NCBI GenBank assembly: GCA_030762935.1
Contig: CM060900.1
Span: forward strand, 109,582,620-109,646,619
Reading direction: 5' to 3'
DNA: 64,000 nucleotides
From: Hymenopus coronatus
Taxonomy: Eukaryota; Arthropoda; Insecta; Mantodea; Hymenopodidae
Below, piece by piece: positions 11,046-23,187 of the stretch (positions are counted from its first letter, which is position 1; the number at the start of each line of letters is the position of its first letter). A model generated the notes under the pieces. The model saw only the letters and a list, made by a program, of their open reading frames with translations. It did not search any database and had not been told where the DNA came from. The translations under genes were made by a program, and so were the position numbers.

Positions 11046-11694
11046 CCGCGCTGAGACAGTAAAACCACAGGCAATATATGTCTCACTGATGTCCCAACAA
11101 AAGTAACTATCCCCTTTTTACTTTCTCAACACAGTACTATGTACATAGTGTTAAGGAAAGTATTGTGTTCCACTCAAAAATTCGCTACCGAGATTTCATC
11201 GGAAATATGTTTTGAGGCCCCTGTCCAAAAAAATTAGAAAAAGGTTACGTGAGTTTCCATGTACAGCATAGCTCAGAAACTAAAAGGCCGTTAAATACCA
11301 AAGTAGGTATTTAAATTTAGTATCTTTTAAGGATGCAACACGAAGATTTTCAAGAAAATGCCTCACCCAAAGCTATCCTTTGCACGGAAAAACTTTTGAA
11401 AATTTTGCTTTACTAAAAAATGGCTATAACTATTTTGATTAAAATGCCGCATATTAAATCACAAATAAAACTTACAACCTGAATTTTCTGGAAATAGCTT
11501 CTGAAAACCTGTTCATTCTGGATGAATTTTGTATAACTGGCAAACTGTAAGAGATACACAAAAATGTATATCTCGTTAAACACACAATTTATGTCATACA
11601 CATTTTTGTTGGAGAGTTGGCCGTTTCCAAGATATTCCTTGTTATTGGTTTCAATTTTAAACCATGCATCTTGTCACTTTCGTTTCATCTCTCT

Positions 11695-11695
<1 letters not shown>

Positions 11696-11725
<30 letters not shown>
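11696..11725. repeat. T30 homopolymer inside R1
   Basis: Sits where other R1 copies read CTTTTCTCAAACGG. The R1 copy near 38390 has a complementary A-rich expansion at about the same place. Confidence 0.9.
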
Positions 11726-11726
<1 letters not shown>

Positions 11727-11857
11727 GAAATGCAAGGCGATCCAAACTTCAATTGTTCACATATCGACAGGCTGTTACGGATTTGACTGCCGCTTTAGCC
11801 TGGTGCATTCCTTTATCTCCTCCTGCTTATAAGGAACCAAGTAGTAAGGCTAAATCA

Positions 11858-12118
11858 CCCTCCGTGGTGTAATGGTTACCATGCTAACTTCATATACCCA
11901 AGGTCACGGGTTCAAACCCGGCGGAGGACGATGGATTTTTTCGGGTGTAAAAATCCTTAACATGGCTTCCTTCGGAAGGGAAGTAAAGCCGTTGGTCCGG
12001 TGTCGTAAAATTATGGCCCGTAAAAGGCCTCGGAGCAAAATTAAGCGGTCTTTCCCGCCCAGTATAGAATGGGGCGCTGAGAGCCACAGCAGTTAAAGAG
12101 CGTCCATGAATAAAACGC
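11858..12118 (+). mobile_element. tRNA-derived SINE, group S1 (copy 3)
   Basis: CCCTCCGTGGTGTAATGG head, B box GGGTTCAAACCC, body GGATTTTTTCGGGTGTAAAA, tail GCAGTTAAAGAGCGTCCATG. It is inserted in an R1 copy, so it is younger than that copy. The small frames on both strands across it are shadows of the SINE. Confidence 0.8.
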
Positions 12119-12170
12119 GATTTTTTATTTTAGAAGAATAATCCTTTGTAAGAATAGTTTTTTGTTTAAA

Positions 12171-13185
12171 TGCGTTTTAATCATATTTCTTGTGGTTTAT
12201 CGGTTATACAAAATTAAACAAAATATCTTCCAATTGAAACTTACAAGCCATTTTTGCTAATTCAAGATACACATGTTAATTGATCTGACATGTAAATATC
12301 TAAACCTATAGCCAGAAGTTCTTTTATTCACAATTATTTTAAAAAAGTTACTTTAATGATTTTAATAGTGGTATTTTTTGTTTAATATTATACATAAGTT
12401 CGTATTAGTTTCGTGCTAATTTTCGGGGAGAATTAATACGTCATGACATGACTGAAATGAAAACTGACAGATAACTAAAGAGCAATATTGATGTAAAACC
12501 CCTTATTTCCAAACTCAGAAACTTTTATTTCAAATCAGAATCATGAATATAATGAAATCAGACATCACCAAACTGCAACATACAGGTTGTGATATTTTCG
12601 TTTTTCATAGTTGTTCCTCTGTCTGATACAACTAAGTTATACGCAGAGAAAATTTCTCGCTATCAGTTTTTGATATCAGTAACCAAGTACGTTGCAGGGA
12701 CTTTTCACATAAAATGAGGCAAATCTCACCTTTTACTTTCAATGTCAAGACTGCTGTTACAACATCTAATTTGTTGCATTCTAGCTTTTCAACAAGGCAC
12801 AAAGTTCTTTGCAAGAATGAAGAAAATCCGACTTAATTGCATAAATGCATTTAGCTGGTTAACGTGCACCATTACTTTAATTAAACCACCGATACTTGAC
12901 TTACAACTAGCTCTGAAGGGTCAAAAAAATGATCCAAACCATATTAAAATTTAAATTTTGCAAGTTGAAATAATACACACTTTTCTATGCAAAATAAAAA
13001 GGAATGCGTATCTTTCTCATTTATCGCTAAAAAATTCATCTTAAAAAATATGTAAAATTCTCAAAAATTCACGACAAAATTAGCCTATTTATCATTTAAA
13101 CATTATGGCAAATGCATACAAACATTTTGCCTTTTTAGTTTAAAAACGTTCTCAGTTTAAAATAAATGAAGAAGAAGAAAAATCT
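12171..13185. other. unassigned AT-rich DNA
   Basis: Frames of 60-70 codons near 12632-12954 overlap on opposite strands and lack motifs. No repeat family is recognised. Confidence 0.5.
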
Positions 13186-13386
13186 TGCTTATGCCTATGG
13201 TATTTTAATTAAAACCGTTCATGTTTAAGAAAATCTAATACTTCAAAAAGTCTTCCATGTAAAGGGTAGTTTGGCATGTGAGGACTTTCTTCGAAATCCT
13301 TCCTTGGAAGACTAGACGTAAATACCAAGATTGGTATTTATTCAATTTTTCGTTTTTGACCTTTCCTGTTCACAGACGAGTGCGCG

Positions 13387-13417
<31 letters not shown>

Positions 13418-13545
13418 ATCCTGTTTTAAAAATGTTGTTTTTCATTTTGGGAGCTTAAAACATGCATTTCCGGAGAAATGTCCAACGTCGAATTTTTGAG
13501 TGGAATAAAATACTATCTCTTACATATTATAGGTAGCTGGAGAGA
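13186..13545 (-). repeat. R1 fragment with CG/CA microsatellite
   Basis: Contains TTCCATGTAAAGGGTAGTTT, then a (GC)n(AC)n tract at 13380-13418, then GGAGAAATGTCCAACGTCGA and GAGTGGAATAAAATACT. The unit is truncated at its 3' half. Confidence 0.75.
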
Positions 13546-14151
13546 GGTTAATATATGCTATATGTTTGAAAATAGTATAAACCGCCAATTAATTACAGTG
13601 AAACTAAGTTTGGAACATTTAAGCAGACTATAATCCATATTAATCTGGAAATTTTTTTTTGGATGAATACCTAGTATGCATATAAAAGGTTATCCGAAAG
13701 CAAGAGCTCACTTTTTATAACACGTTTGTTTTCATGTATCTCTGTATTTTGCCTTTTCGCTCAAGCTCTGAACTTTTATGAAACTTAATATACTTCATTT
13801 TCCACTTAGAAAATATGTCACAGATCACATTAATTACATTCGTGACACCGCACAAAGTTAAAATACAAATATTTCACTTAATTGTGGTTGTTGGGTTTTT
13901 TTTTTCTTTTCAGTTCTGCATTCTAAAATGTTATTTGACACTGGTGCGAATTAAGGTCATAAAGTCTTTCTCTCCACTCTAACAATATTATAACACAGTT
14001 ACATGACGCATACAGAAAATAATACAAGTGACATAGCTGACACTTAGAAAAAATAATACATAATTATTAAAATAAAACGATACTAAAACAGCGGGTAAAT
14101 GTTGAAATCAAAATTGTTAGCGGAAAACTGTAATGGGTATTTAATAACAGG
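13546..14151. other. unassigned AT-rich DNA
   Basis: No frame, tRNA-like arm or repeat match is recognised. Confidence 0.5.
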
Positions 14152-14209
14152 AATAATAATAATAATAATAATAATAACAATAACAATAATAATGATAATA
14201 ATAATAATA
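14152..14209. repeat. (AAT)n microsatellite, interrupted
   Basis: AAT triplets with two AAC and one GAT interruptions. It produces the leucine run of a spurious minus-strand frame at 14067-14366. Confidence 0.95.
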
Positions 14210-15532
14210 CACCAAAAGTAATCTTGAAATTAGCAATCAGTAAATTATCGTTTTCATTTAGAGAATTCGAAATACGGATCTTCGGAATGAAAACCACAAA
14301 CACCACCACTGAGCTATCCGTGCGCACCTTCACTTTTATTTGTGACCACACAGCAGTTTCAATCACTGTCTCCTAAAATATTACAAGAGACACGACCTGC
14401 ACGTAGGTGGCGGAGAGGGCGACGAAGGGGCAGAATAAGAGGGATAAAGGAGGAGCATGAGAAAAAGGATGATGTGGAGTGAGAAGTCCTGAGTGAGTGG
14501 AGAGAATCCTCGCAGTTAAAGGAACAGCATGAATAGAGCTACTGGTCCTGTCAGTATACAGGGAAATTTATTTTAATGAATCGCTCCATAGAGTAGGCTA
14601 ACTTTGGCAGGTTATCAGGAAGTTGGCATTATATAGTTCTACTTAAAATGTTGTCCTTCACGTTGAGCCTTCACAACTCTGCAGTTTTGAAATACACATT
14701 TGTACACCAGTTTCTGGCTTTATATGTGTATAAGTTCTTGGAAACCTTAGAAACAATGAAATACAATAGAAATATCAAATTGAAATACAATAGAATATAT
14801 CGTCTACCAGCGGGGCACCACACACTTCTTTAAAATAATGTTAGCAACCACAAACTGAGCACATTTTACTCTCAAATATATATTATGTTTATAAACCAAA
14901 GACCTTGGAATTATATTACCTAAACTCACCGCTGGTGCTGGTGTGTTCTCGCTAATTGAAACCTCTCGCGCATCGGTAGCTGAAGGGCAAGCGTGCTTTT
15001 GACTTTATGTTCAATACGCTTAAAAGGTTTTAAATGTGAGGTGGTTTAAGGGTATTAGGGTTTAATAATTAACATGGCGCACTTCTATGTTGCATAACTG
15101 TACTAACCATCGGAAAAGTGATTCTGAGATCATTTTCCATCGGTAAGAATAAATTGTAACATTTGTGTTCCAAATTCATTCCAATTTATTCTCGTGGGTT
15201 TTCTCGGTCACTACGCGAATGATAATTTATTTTAAGTTCCTAATACATAAACTACAATTATTGAGTAACTCGTCAGCTGCTCCAAGACGTAACCAATTTG
15301 TGCCATCGAAACATCACAGGCACAGTGCATTTTGCGTAAAATTGTTTTCATGAGAATAAAGGCAACATGATGCTAAACCCTGACACAGTTCCTTCAGTAT
15401 TTAGTTTCCCTTCTTATCTGACAGAGGTAACGAGAACGCTAATTTCACTCTTATAACTATTTTGTATATGTTTTATTGGCATTACAAGGAAGTGCTAAAA
15501 TATTAGGTTCAACATTATAATTTGACCTAAAC
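14210..15532. other. unassigned DNA
   Basis: A GGAG/GAGG-rich patch lies at about 14400-14500. The 61-62-codon frames at 14648-14833 and 15165-15353 have no motif. Confidence 0.5.
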
Positions 15533-15557
15533 AAAAAAAAAAAAAAAAAAAAAAAAA
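15533..15557. repeat. A-homopolymer
   Basis: About 25 A residues. No SINE body is recognisable beside it. Confidence 0.9.
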
Positions 15558-15984
15558 CTCGATTAAGCTAATTTTTCAAATCTGTAATTTCAGACTGAAA
15601 CAAAACCCCACAGGATGCAAAAAGGAATTTTGCAAATGCGTTAGAACATAAAGAATATTAAGTAATAATCGATTCTAATTTTAGATTTATTTATAATTAT
15701 TTCAGGAAGCACACACCATACTCTCCTGTTGTGCACATATTAATATACCTATCTTATCTAACGTCTTGAATGCAGTTTACTGAAGAGGAATGTAGGTACC
15801 TAATTTGACTTTTATTTTATTTTTATACTGTACATGCCATCTCTGAAAATCCAGTGTCGCGTATGTTTTATTTTTTTCTGCTAAAACATTTTATTTATTT
15901 GCATACCGTCTTAGGTAATATCGTCGTATTACCACTTTGGCCTTCCATAACATCTGCTTAAATTTGAGGTGTACATTAAAACTG
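15558..15984. other. unassigned AT-rich DNA
   Basis: Nothing recognised. Confidence 0.5.
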
Positions 15985-16135
15985 TACTTCTCGATTAACT
16001 TAACACACATTCAGTATCGCATTCATATTTCCAGACTCTTAAGAGTGGGGAGTAAGAATAGCTTCATCAGCCCAGAATCAAACCCAGCATATTTTTCATT
16101 TTTAATTCAGCATTTTGACCACTTTACTACAGATA
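15985..16135 (-). mobile_element. degenerate SINE, group S2
   Basis: ATTCATATTTCCAGACTCTT and GTGGGGAGTAAGAATAGC correspond to the reversed S2 body. The following CCCAGAATCAAACCCAGC fits a worn B box. The copy is old and lacks its tail. Confidence 0.45.
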
Positions 16136-16917
16136 CACTCTTAACAAATCCTCTTTATAATTCTTGTTGTCGACTTTGTGCATTAAAGTAAAAAAGGAGA
16201 AAGTATACATGGAATCACTGAGAAGAATCTGAGAAAACGGAATTGAAGCTGAACTGTGATCTCTGTGATGCTTACATCTTGTTCCTAAAACAATTTAAAT
16301 ACAGGTATGCGATATTCAAGTTCAATGATAACATTTACTTCTGTTGTGGGATGAAATTCCGTCTAGTCAATGAAGTGGTTTTATTCAACTTCCAACAGGA
16401 CATTCAAGGTCTAATCCCTGTGCATAGATGCTGACGATCATAAAGAACCTGTTGTCGCAATTATTTCCTGCTCAGGTGTCCTTATGACGTAATTATAGCT
16501 GTTTTAAATTTCACTGTTTTCCCATTACACCCAATGTATTGCGCGCGACCTAGGGAGTCCCTTGCCCTCCACTAGATTTCTTCATATCACGACACTTTAT
16601 CTGGTCTGCGCAGCCAGGCGTGTACGGATTTGTTAAAAACAGATGTTTCTATGTATGGTAATATAAAAATCAGTTGGGCGATTTTTGAGAATTATTTAAC
16701 TACTGCAAAGTCCAATTCACTTTTTAGTTCCACTTCATAGATTACTGACAGAATAAAAAGTATTTACCGGGCCCCGGCGTATGAACACGAAAGCAATAGA
16801 ATTATAAAAGTACATGCTTATAAAGAAGGTTGATTTTAGTCGACAATGTAGTGAAGTAGAAAAGAGTTTGTTTCACAGAAAAAAGTAAAATAAGGCACAT
16901 TCGAAACAGTACATAAT
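16136..16917. other. unassigned DNA
   Basis: A 63-codon plus-strand frame at 16243-16434 has no recognisable motif. No repeat is recognised. Confidence 0.5.
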
Positions 16918-17255
16918 GTGTACGTACAGTGTCCTGTACTGCAGTTTGCAGAAGCTATGGTTTGCGACACGCCGGTAACAGGGGTGTTCGAAATGCGACA
17001 CGTCTGGCACATGCCAGATTCTTCCAGTAGCTTCAACAAGCTTCCTAGAAGATTTTGTGGCGTCATTTCTCGCTATAAATGGAAGGAAAAATTGCAAGCC
17101 AATTCAGTGAGACGTGAGTCAGACTTGCTGGAATGTTAGCGCGCAGTGGCATGTCAGCAGTGGCGTCCGAAGTGTCCAGTGAGTTGTTTAGAGCAATGAA
17201 TTAAAGACTATATTTGTAACCAATTTTTAAGTCAATAAAGACTTTTGTTACATGT
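16918..17255 (+). mobile_element. possible solo LTR
   Basis: The stretch has the order expected of a retroviral-type LTR: a promoter-like CGCTATAAATGG (17071-17082), a GC-richer transcribed part, then CAATAAAGACTTTTGTTACA (17234-17253) as a polyadenylation-like end. Upstream lie clustered TTC/GAA blocks resembling heat-shock elements (TTCTTCCAGTAGCTTC, then CTTCCTAGAAG). The TG...CA borders are guessed and no matching target duplication was found. Confidence 0.3.
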
Positions 17256-17934
17256 AGATCGTCACGATTTACTTAGGTTCAGACAAACAAAAGGGAATCG
17301 AATCTGCTTATAATGATGCGATACTCATGCGATACCAATGCCAACGTTTTAAATGCTAAAGTAGGAAAACTTTCCTTACTCTTTGAATGTTCTAATCAAG
17401 ATCGTCAGCAGCGTACGATAATTGTATAAACAGAGAAAATTGTGTCCAATTAACTTAATAAATCAGGCAACTAATATTTTAAAGATAACAATTCAGAATA
17501 TCTTTCTCGATGGTGGCTGGTGCGCATTTTCCAAAGCGGTTAACTGGTGGCCTGGGAGTGGGAATCTTCATATTCACCAACTTCCCTCTGTTTCATTGTA
17601 TATGAATATGGTCTGTGTATAATGTAAAAAACTATTCATCTTATTTATTATAAAACAACTGTGGGACCAAAGAGAAGGTTTAAAATGCTACCTACAGTGA
17701 CTATTGTCCTGCGAAAGTTTCCCGATTTTGATGAACATTGTCTACTTGTATGGGAAAAAATTGATTTCGAATATTATAACAGTTTTACCAACATACAGTT
17801 TTTATTCAATTCAATATGTTATTAATTATACTGGTCTATAGAACTGAAATTGTTTTAAATTTATTTTACAGCAAAAAATGAATCATAATAATTTAACACA
17901 TTATGGATCTTCCGGGCATATATCGACGGCATTT
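17256..17934. other. unassigned DNA
   Basis: A 66-codon frame at 17422-17622 has no motif. No repeat is recognised. Confidence 0.5.
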
Positions 17935-18115
17935 CCCTAATTGGTTAGGGTTCCATATATCTTTTAATTTTAATCATTATACCGCACATATTACATTCAT
18001 ACTTCCAAACTGGAGGTTAGGGAATGATTTCGGCCAGAGTACAATCTCTACACCCCAGGCAGGACCATTCGCACAGCAGGCGACTGAGCTACGGGCCCAG
18101 GCCTTCAGAACTTGG
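17935..18115 (-). mobile_element. tRNA-derived SINE, group S2, partial
   Basis: The minus strand reads GGGCCCGTAGCTCAGTCGCC (A box), GGTGTAGAGATTGTACTCTG in place of an intact B box, then CATTCCCTAACCTCCAGTTT and GGAAGTATGAATGTAATATG of the S2 body. The tail is missing. The frames on both strands here are SINE shadows. Confidence 0.5.
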
Positions 18116-18390
18116 AGGACTGCAGGAGGGGTGTTACGGAAGTACACGTTTCGCAGATGCTTCACATCCTTTTGCGTAAGTATCAGGAGAGCTATTTATT
18201 CATTAGGAATGACTGGGGTTGTAAATATTACAATTATAAGAACTAAATGAAAAGGACTCGATTAAAGTGTTCTACATAATTTTATAATAATGGGGGAGGT
18301 AAATGCAACTTATTAAATCGTCAATATAATTTAGAAACCTGAGCATGGAACGAAGGTCAGTCAGCGTATTACGAATAATTTTTTTTTTAA

Positions 18391-19111
18391 AAAGTCTGAT
18401 GTGCTGCATTCCAACACAACCTTCTCCATCTATTCTAGAAACAAACTATTCTTACAAAAGACTATTCTTTTATCTACAGGATGCTATACGAGATAAATAT
18501 TAACACCGTTGGTCTTACTACTTAGTTCCTTATAAGGAGAAGGGAAATAAGGAAATATACCAAACTAAAGTGATAGTCAGATCTTTTAAAAGCCGATCGA
18601 TATGTGAACAATTGAAGTTTGGTTCCCTCTGCCTTTCCAGGGAAATAAAAGTTAAAACGGAAGGGACCCAGTTTGAGAAGATGCGTAATTTAAAATTGAA
18701 ATCAATAACAAAGAGTATCTCGGGAGCGGTCAACTCTGTAGCAAAAACTCATATGGCATAAATCGTGTGTTTTAACGAGATTTATGTAGCAATCTTTTAC
18801 GTATCTTTTAAGGTTCATCAGTTATGTAAAATTCCGCAAAATGCATTCAGAATTAATGTCTTCAGAAACTATTCCGGGAAAATGCAAGTATACATTTAGT
18901 TTGTGATGTAAATAGCTTTAATATACGGTATTTTAATTAAAATTGTTAAAGCCATTTTAGAGAAAAACATTTTCAAAAATTTCCATGTAAAGGGTAGATT
19001 GCGGTGGGGAATTTTCTTGAAAAGCTTCGTGTCGCATCCTTAGAAGATACCAAACTTAAATACCAAGCTTGGTGCATAACGACCTTCTAGTCATTGAGCC
19101 AGGCGCGCGCA

Positions 19112-19172
<61 letters not shown>

Positions 19173-19309
19173 GTGTTTTGTCTAAAAATATTTTTTGGAC
19201 TCAGGGAACCTCAAAACATATATTTACGGTGAAATCTCGGTATCGAATTTTTGGGTGGAAAACAATACTTCCTCTGTAATTTATGTACATAGTAAGTGTA
19301 GAGAAAGCA
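18391..19309 (-). repeat. R1 repeat, complete unit with CA expansion
   Basis: From TCTGATGTGCTGCATTCCAA to GTGTAGAGAAAGC every R1 block is present in reverse order. Between CATTGAGCCAGG and GGGTGTTTTG lies a (AC)n tract (19114-19170). The border hairpin around TTATGTACATAGTAA is at 19267-19308. Confidence 0.85.
19114..19170. repeat. (AC)n microsatellite inside R1
   Basis: About 28 AC units at the same internal R1 position as the tracts near 13400, 30180 and 46230. Confidence 0.95.
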
Positions 19310-19952
19310 ATAAGTCAGGTCAGACCTCTCAAAGCGAAACAAATTATTAGCTGTCAGGATTTACTTATATTAAAACTGTCTCAAATTCTGGTATAAAATT
19401 GTGTTCAACAAAGAAGTCGGCAATGCATGCTCTAACAAACCTATATTGGAGGTTACAGCCTCTAGCAGTGAAAGATCGTGAAAAAATGTTATAATCCGCT
19501 GTCTCAGCTGTTCCCAGCATGAAACCGGAAGATCCAATGCCTGGGCTATTCATCCTCGAGAATCTGAGCAAGGATTTCCCACTGTTGTTTTCTTTCATTG
19601 GTGCGACTACAAGATACTCGCCTACAAACCGGTTTCGAGCCATTTAGCAAGAAATTATGTAATATGCTTACTTGGCTAGGGGATTTTCTATAAATCTAGA
19701 TGGCTATGATTAATGTTACAGGCTTTACAATGGCCTCAGGTAAAGATCAGCACTGGCTACTACACTTCGCGGTAATTTTGGAGGGAGAAAGCTAGAAATG
19801 AAGCGCCTCTGATTCACATCTAATGTCCGGAAGGAAAATGTGCCCACCGAGTGATGGAACATTTGGGTTGGAGAGGGTTAAAACCCTTCAGAACGAGATC
19901 TTTCGAACTTCGGAAGCATCACCTAAGTTCTACTTCACACAAAGACTTTCTC
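19310..19952. other. unassigned DNA
   Basis: A 92-codon minus-strand frame (19365-19643) shows no motif I recognise and no initiation or splice context supporting it. Confidence 0.4.
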
Positions 19953-20225
19953 ACCCACCGTGGTGTAAATGGTACCATGATAGTCTGAAACAGCCAAGAT
20001 CGCGGGTTCAAACCCGGCGGAGGATAAGATTTTTTTCGGGCGTAAAAATCCTTAGTATGATTTCCTTCGAAAGGGAAGCAAAGCCGTTGGTCCCGTGTGG
20101 GCTTACGACACGCAAAAGAATCTCAAGCCTGATAAAAAGGCCTCTGAGCAAAATTAAGCTCTCTTTCACGCCCAATATAGAATGAGACGCTCAGAACCAC
20201 AGCGGTCAATGAGCGTAAATAAAGC
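19953..20225 (+). mobile_element. tRNA-derived SINE, group S1 (copy 4), divergent
   Basis: The head ACCCACCGTGGTGTAAATGG has lost the acceptor pairing, but the B box GGGTTCAAACCC and body GGGCGTAAAAATCCTTAGTA are clear. This is the most changed S1 copy here. Confidence 0.75.
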
Positions 20226-21009
20226 TCCATTTCAATCAAGAACTTCACCGCTAATAAAACTGCCAGTTCTTAGATTTGTTGAAGTATTGGGTGTAAGTTT
20301 TGATCACAGACATAATCAAATTATTTTTCAAAATTAATGCGTTTAACCCTAGATATGCAACTTTTCAGCACAATTATTTTCAAAATACTAAACTTTACTA
20401 AACTTTTAAATTCTGCATATTATTTATCAATTATAGTTATACAATTACAAGTTTAAGTTTTCCAAAAGTTGATAACTTTTCCCAGAAAAAATAACGTATA
20501 CAACAGTTTTTACTTTACTAAACCCTAAACAAATAACTGTATTTTATATTAAGAAGAGGCTCTTTAGAGCTCTTCATCTAATTTCAAAGAATCTGTGCTG
20601 AACATTTTAAAGAACCTGAACAGACTTATATAAGGATAGACATTTTAAAGTGGCGAAAATATAAAAACACAAGAATGTGAGAAAATCAGGTATCTAAATT
20701 TCATGCATTATTTGCACACACCTGAGCACGTGCATTTTCACGACAATTTTATGCAATTAAATGACAAACTTGCAGTTCAATTCTCATTCTGCAATGTCTG
20801 AAAATCTTTTCTATGTAAATTTAAGCTTTTTCCGAAAATTATTTGAAATTGGAGTACATAATGACGTTATGGTTTAGATCCAACTGATATTGATGTTTTC
20901 TAATTATAGGTTGCTCTCCCCTCAAAACATCGACACATGTCGATGTATTTAAGGCACGGACTCGTGAACGGGAGATATATAGTTTTAACCCTCCCCCACA
21001 TTTTTTTTT
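20226..21009. other. unassigned AT-rich DNA
   Basis: No motif-bearing frame or repeat match is recognised. Confidence 0.5.
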
Positions 21010-21567
21010 TATTTCTCCACACGTACTATGCACATAGTGTATAGAGACAGTATTATATTGCAACCAAAAATGCGATAGCGATATCTCAATGGAAATAAAT
21101 GTTTTGAAACACTCTGAATCAAAAAAAAGCCTTTTTAGAAAAAGGTCAGCGTGTGTGACTCTGGACAGCATAGCTCAAAAACGAAAAGTCCGTTAAATGC
21201 CAAACTTGGTACTTCAGTTTATTGTCTCCCGAGGATGAGACACTTAAGATTTTCAAGAAAATTCCCCACCCTCAACTATCCTTTACATGGAAAAAAATTC
21301 GAAATTTTTTAATTTCTCAAAAACGGCTCTAATAATTTTGATCAAAATATCGTATATCGTTTTAATTTCTCAAAAACGGCTCTAATAATTTTGATCAAAA
21401 TATCGCATATTAAGATATTTACATGACAAATAAAATGTATATCTTGAACTCTCTGGGAATAGCCTCTGAAGACCTTTATTCTGGATGAATTTTGCAGAAT
21501 TTTGGATAACTGGTAAACCGTGCTTATTACACCAAAAATGTAGCTCTCGTTAAAACACAATTTGTCA

Positions 21568-21598
<31 letters not shown>

Positions 21599-21912
21599 GT
21601 AAAGCTGACCGTTTCCTAGATATTCCTTGTTATTTGTTTCACCTTTGAAGTACTTTTACTTTTCTCAAACGAAAATTTGTCAACTCCTAGCGATACAAAC
21701 TTAAGGATTTCAATCACATAGCAAAGATTTGACTATCACTTTAGCTTATGGTACTCCATTATTTCCCTTCTACTCACAAGGAAGCAAGTAATAAAACCAT
21801 TTCTGCAAGTTTTATCTCCATTAGCATGAAGTAGATAGAAGAATAAGCTTTTTAACAATAGCTTGTAGCAGGTGTAGAGAAAGCAATGTGAATGGAACAC
21901 ATCAGATACCCA
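21010..21912 (+). repeat. R1 repeat, complete unit with internal duplication
   Basis: It starts at CACGTACTATGCACATAGTG and ends TGTGAATGGAACACATCAGA. A 53-bp block around TTTCTCAAAAACGGCTCTAA occurs twice in tandem (21308-21360, 21361-21409). An (ATT)n run at 21568-21598 replaces part of the CATATG block. Confidence 0.85.
21568..21598. repeat. (ATT)n microsatellite inside R1
   Basis: About ten triplets. Confidence 0.9.
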
Positions 21913-21915
21913 CCC

Positions 21916-22200
21916 AGTCGCCCTCCGTTGTGTAATGGTTACGGTGCTAACTTCATATACCCAAGGTCGCGGGTTCAAACCCGGCGGAGGACGATGGATT
22001 TTTTTTCGGGTGTAAAACTCCTTGGCATGGCTTCCTTCGGAAGGGAAGCAAAGCCGTGGGTCCCGTGTCGTAAATTTACGGAAAGTTAAAGAACCGCAAG
22101 CCTGATGGAGAGTCCTCAGAGCAAAATTAAGCGGTCTTTTCACGCCCAATTTAGAATGGGGCAGTGAGAACCACAGTAGTTAAAGAGCATCCATAAATAA
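21916..22200 (+). mobile_element. tRNA-derived SINE, group S1 (copy 5)
   Basis: GTCGCCCTCCGTTGTGTAAT head, GGGTTCAAACCC B box and full body to GTTAAAGAGCATCCATAAAT. It abuts the 3' end of the preceding R1 unit. Confidence 0.8.
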
Positions 22201-23187
22201 CATGCCCCAGATTTTCCTGTTCTCATAACTGGTAACCGCCGGGAGCTACCCTACTAGACCGAAAAACATTTATAAAACTTCCTTTATCACTTAATTCGGC
22301 TAATGTATCTCCATTGTTGTGCAGTATGGAATAAAAACGGGCATTACATTACTTCTTTCATACAGGTATGCTCCAGAGAATGACAGCTGTTACATAAATG
22401 CCGCATTCTCTCCGCAAGTTATAGGCATTGCCTTCCCTGGTGGATATTTCCTACATTAAGGGGTCAGTATGAAATTTAATCAGTATTCAACATTTCGACT
22501 GCTGATATCAGGACTGTCAACCTCAGAGGCATTGGTATTGTGATTACTTTGTTATACATCATTTTTATAGAGTAGAAATAAAAGTCTTCTTCCTTTCATT
22601 TCTTTAGTATACTAAATGGAAAAGTTTAAACTCCAACAGTAAAGATACGCATAACATTACTTTCTAGATGCGATTTTGTGGCATTGTTCCCGTTCCTGTT
22701 ATTATAATCATCACAATTATAAATATTTTGGGAAATTAATTCTAATTTTTTTAAAGATTTTTTCATATATTCAAGTTAAATTTTAAATTAATTATATACC
22801 ATAAACTCGACCAATTGAATTCCAAAACTGAAGTTCCTGTGCCTGTACTTATTGCAGATCGTCAATAAAATCTGAATAACACCTGGTTTTAAGCAGTTAC
22901 AACAAATCACAATTCGTATTTACGTATGTCAACCTAATGCATTTTAAGATTACTGCATGGTAATTTTTAAAATTTTCAATTCCGAAATTTAGCATTTTAT
23001 GGCACTTTGAAGGAAATACATAGGTAATGACTTTTTGCACAATTTTAATATAAAACTAAAATCATTTGGAAAGGATTAATTTTGAAATAAAAAGGCATAT
23101 ATTAAATTGCGGATTTTAAAAAAACCAATGTGTGTTAAAACAACAAAGAGAAAAATAGAATTGATCGGTGGCTAAAGCATAACATAG
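22201..23187. other. unassigned AT-rich DNA
   Basis: Nothing recognised on either strand. Confidence 0.5.

Larger units (their letters stand above)
11117..12165 (+). repeat. R1 repeat interrupted by an S1 SINE
   Basis: It starts with TTTACTTTCTC...ATGTACATAG and continues through the CACAATTTATGTCATAC block and TTGTTATTGGTTTCAATTTT. A 30-base T tract lies at 11696-11725. The S1 SINE at 11858 splits it after AAGTAGTAAGGCTAAATC. GAAGAATAATCCTTTGTAAG (from about 12133) is the expected continuation on the far side. Confidence 0.8.

Noticed and set aside
11564..12096. Overlapping frames with poly-Phe and KPGGGRW-like peptides
   Set aside because: They span an R1 T tract and an S1 SINE; similar peptides occur at every S1 copy.
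14067..14366. 99-codon frame with leucine run
   Set aside because: Translation of the (AAT)n microsatellite on the minus strand.
19365..19643. 92-codon minus-strand frame as a gene
   Set aside because: No recognisable domain and no supporting context; left as unassigned.
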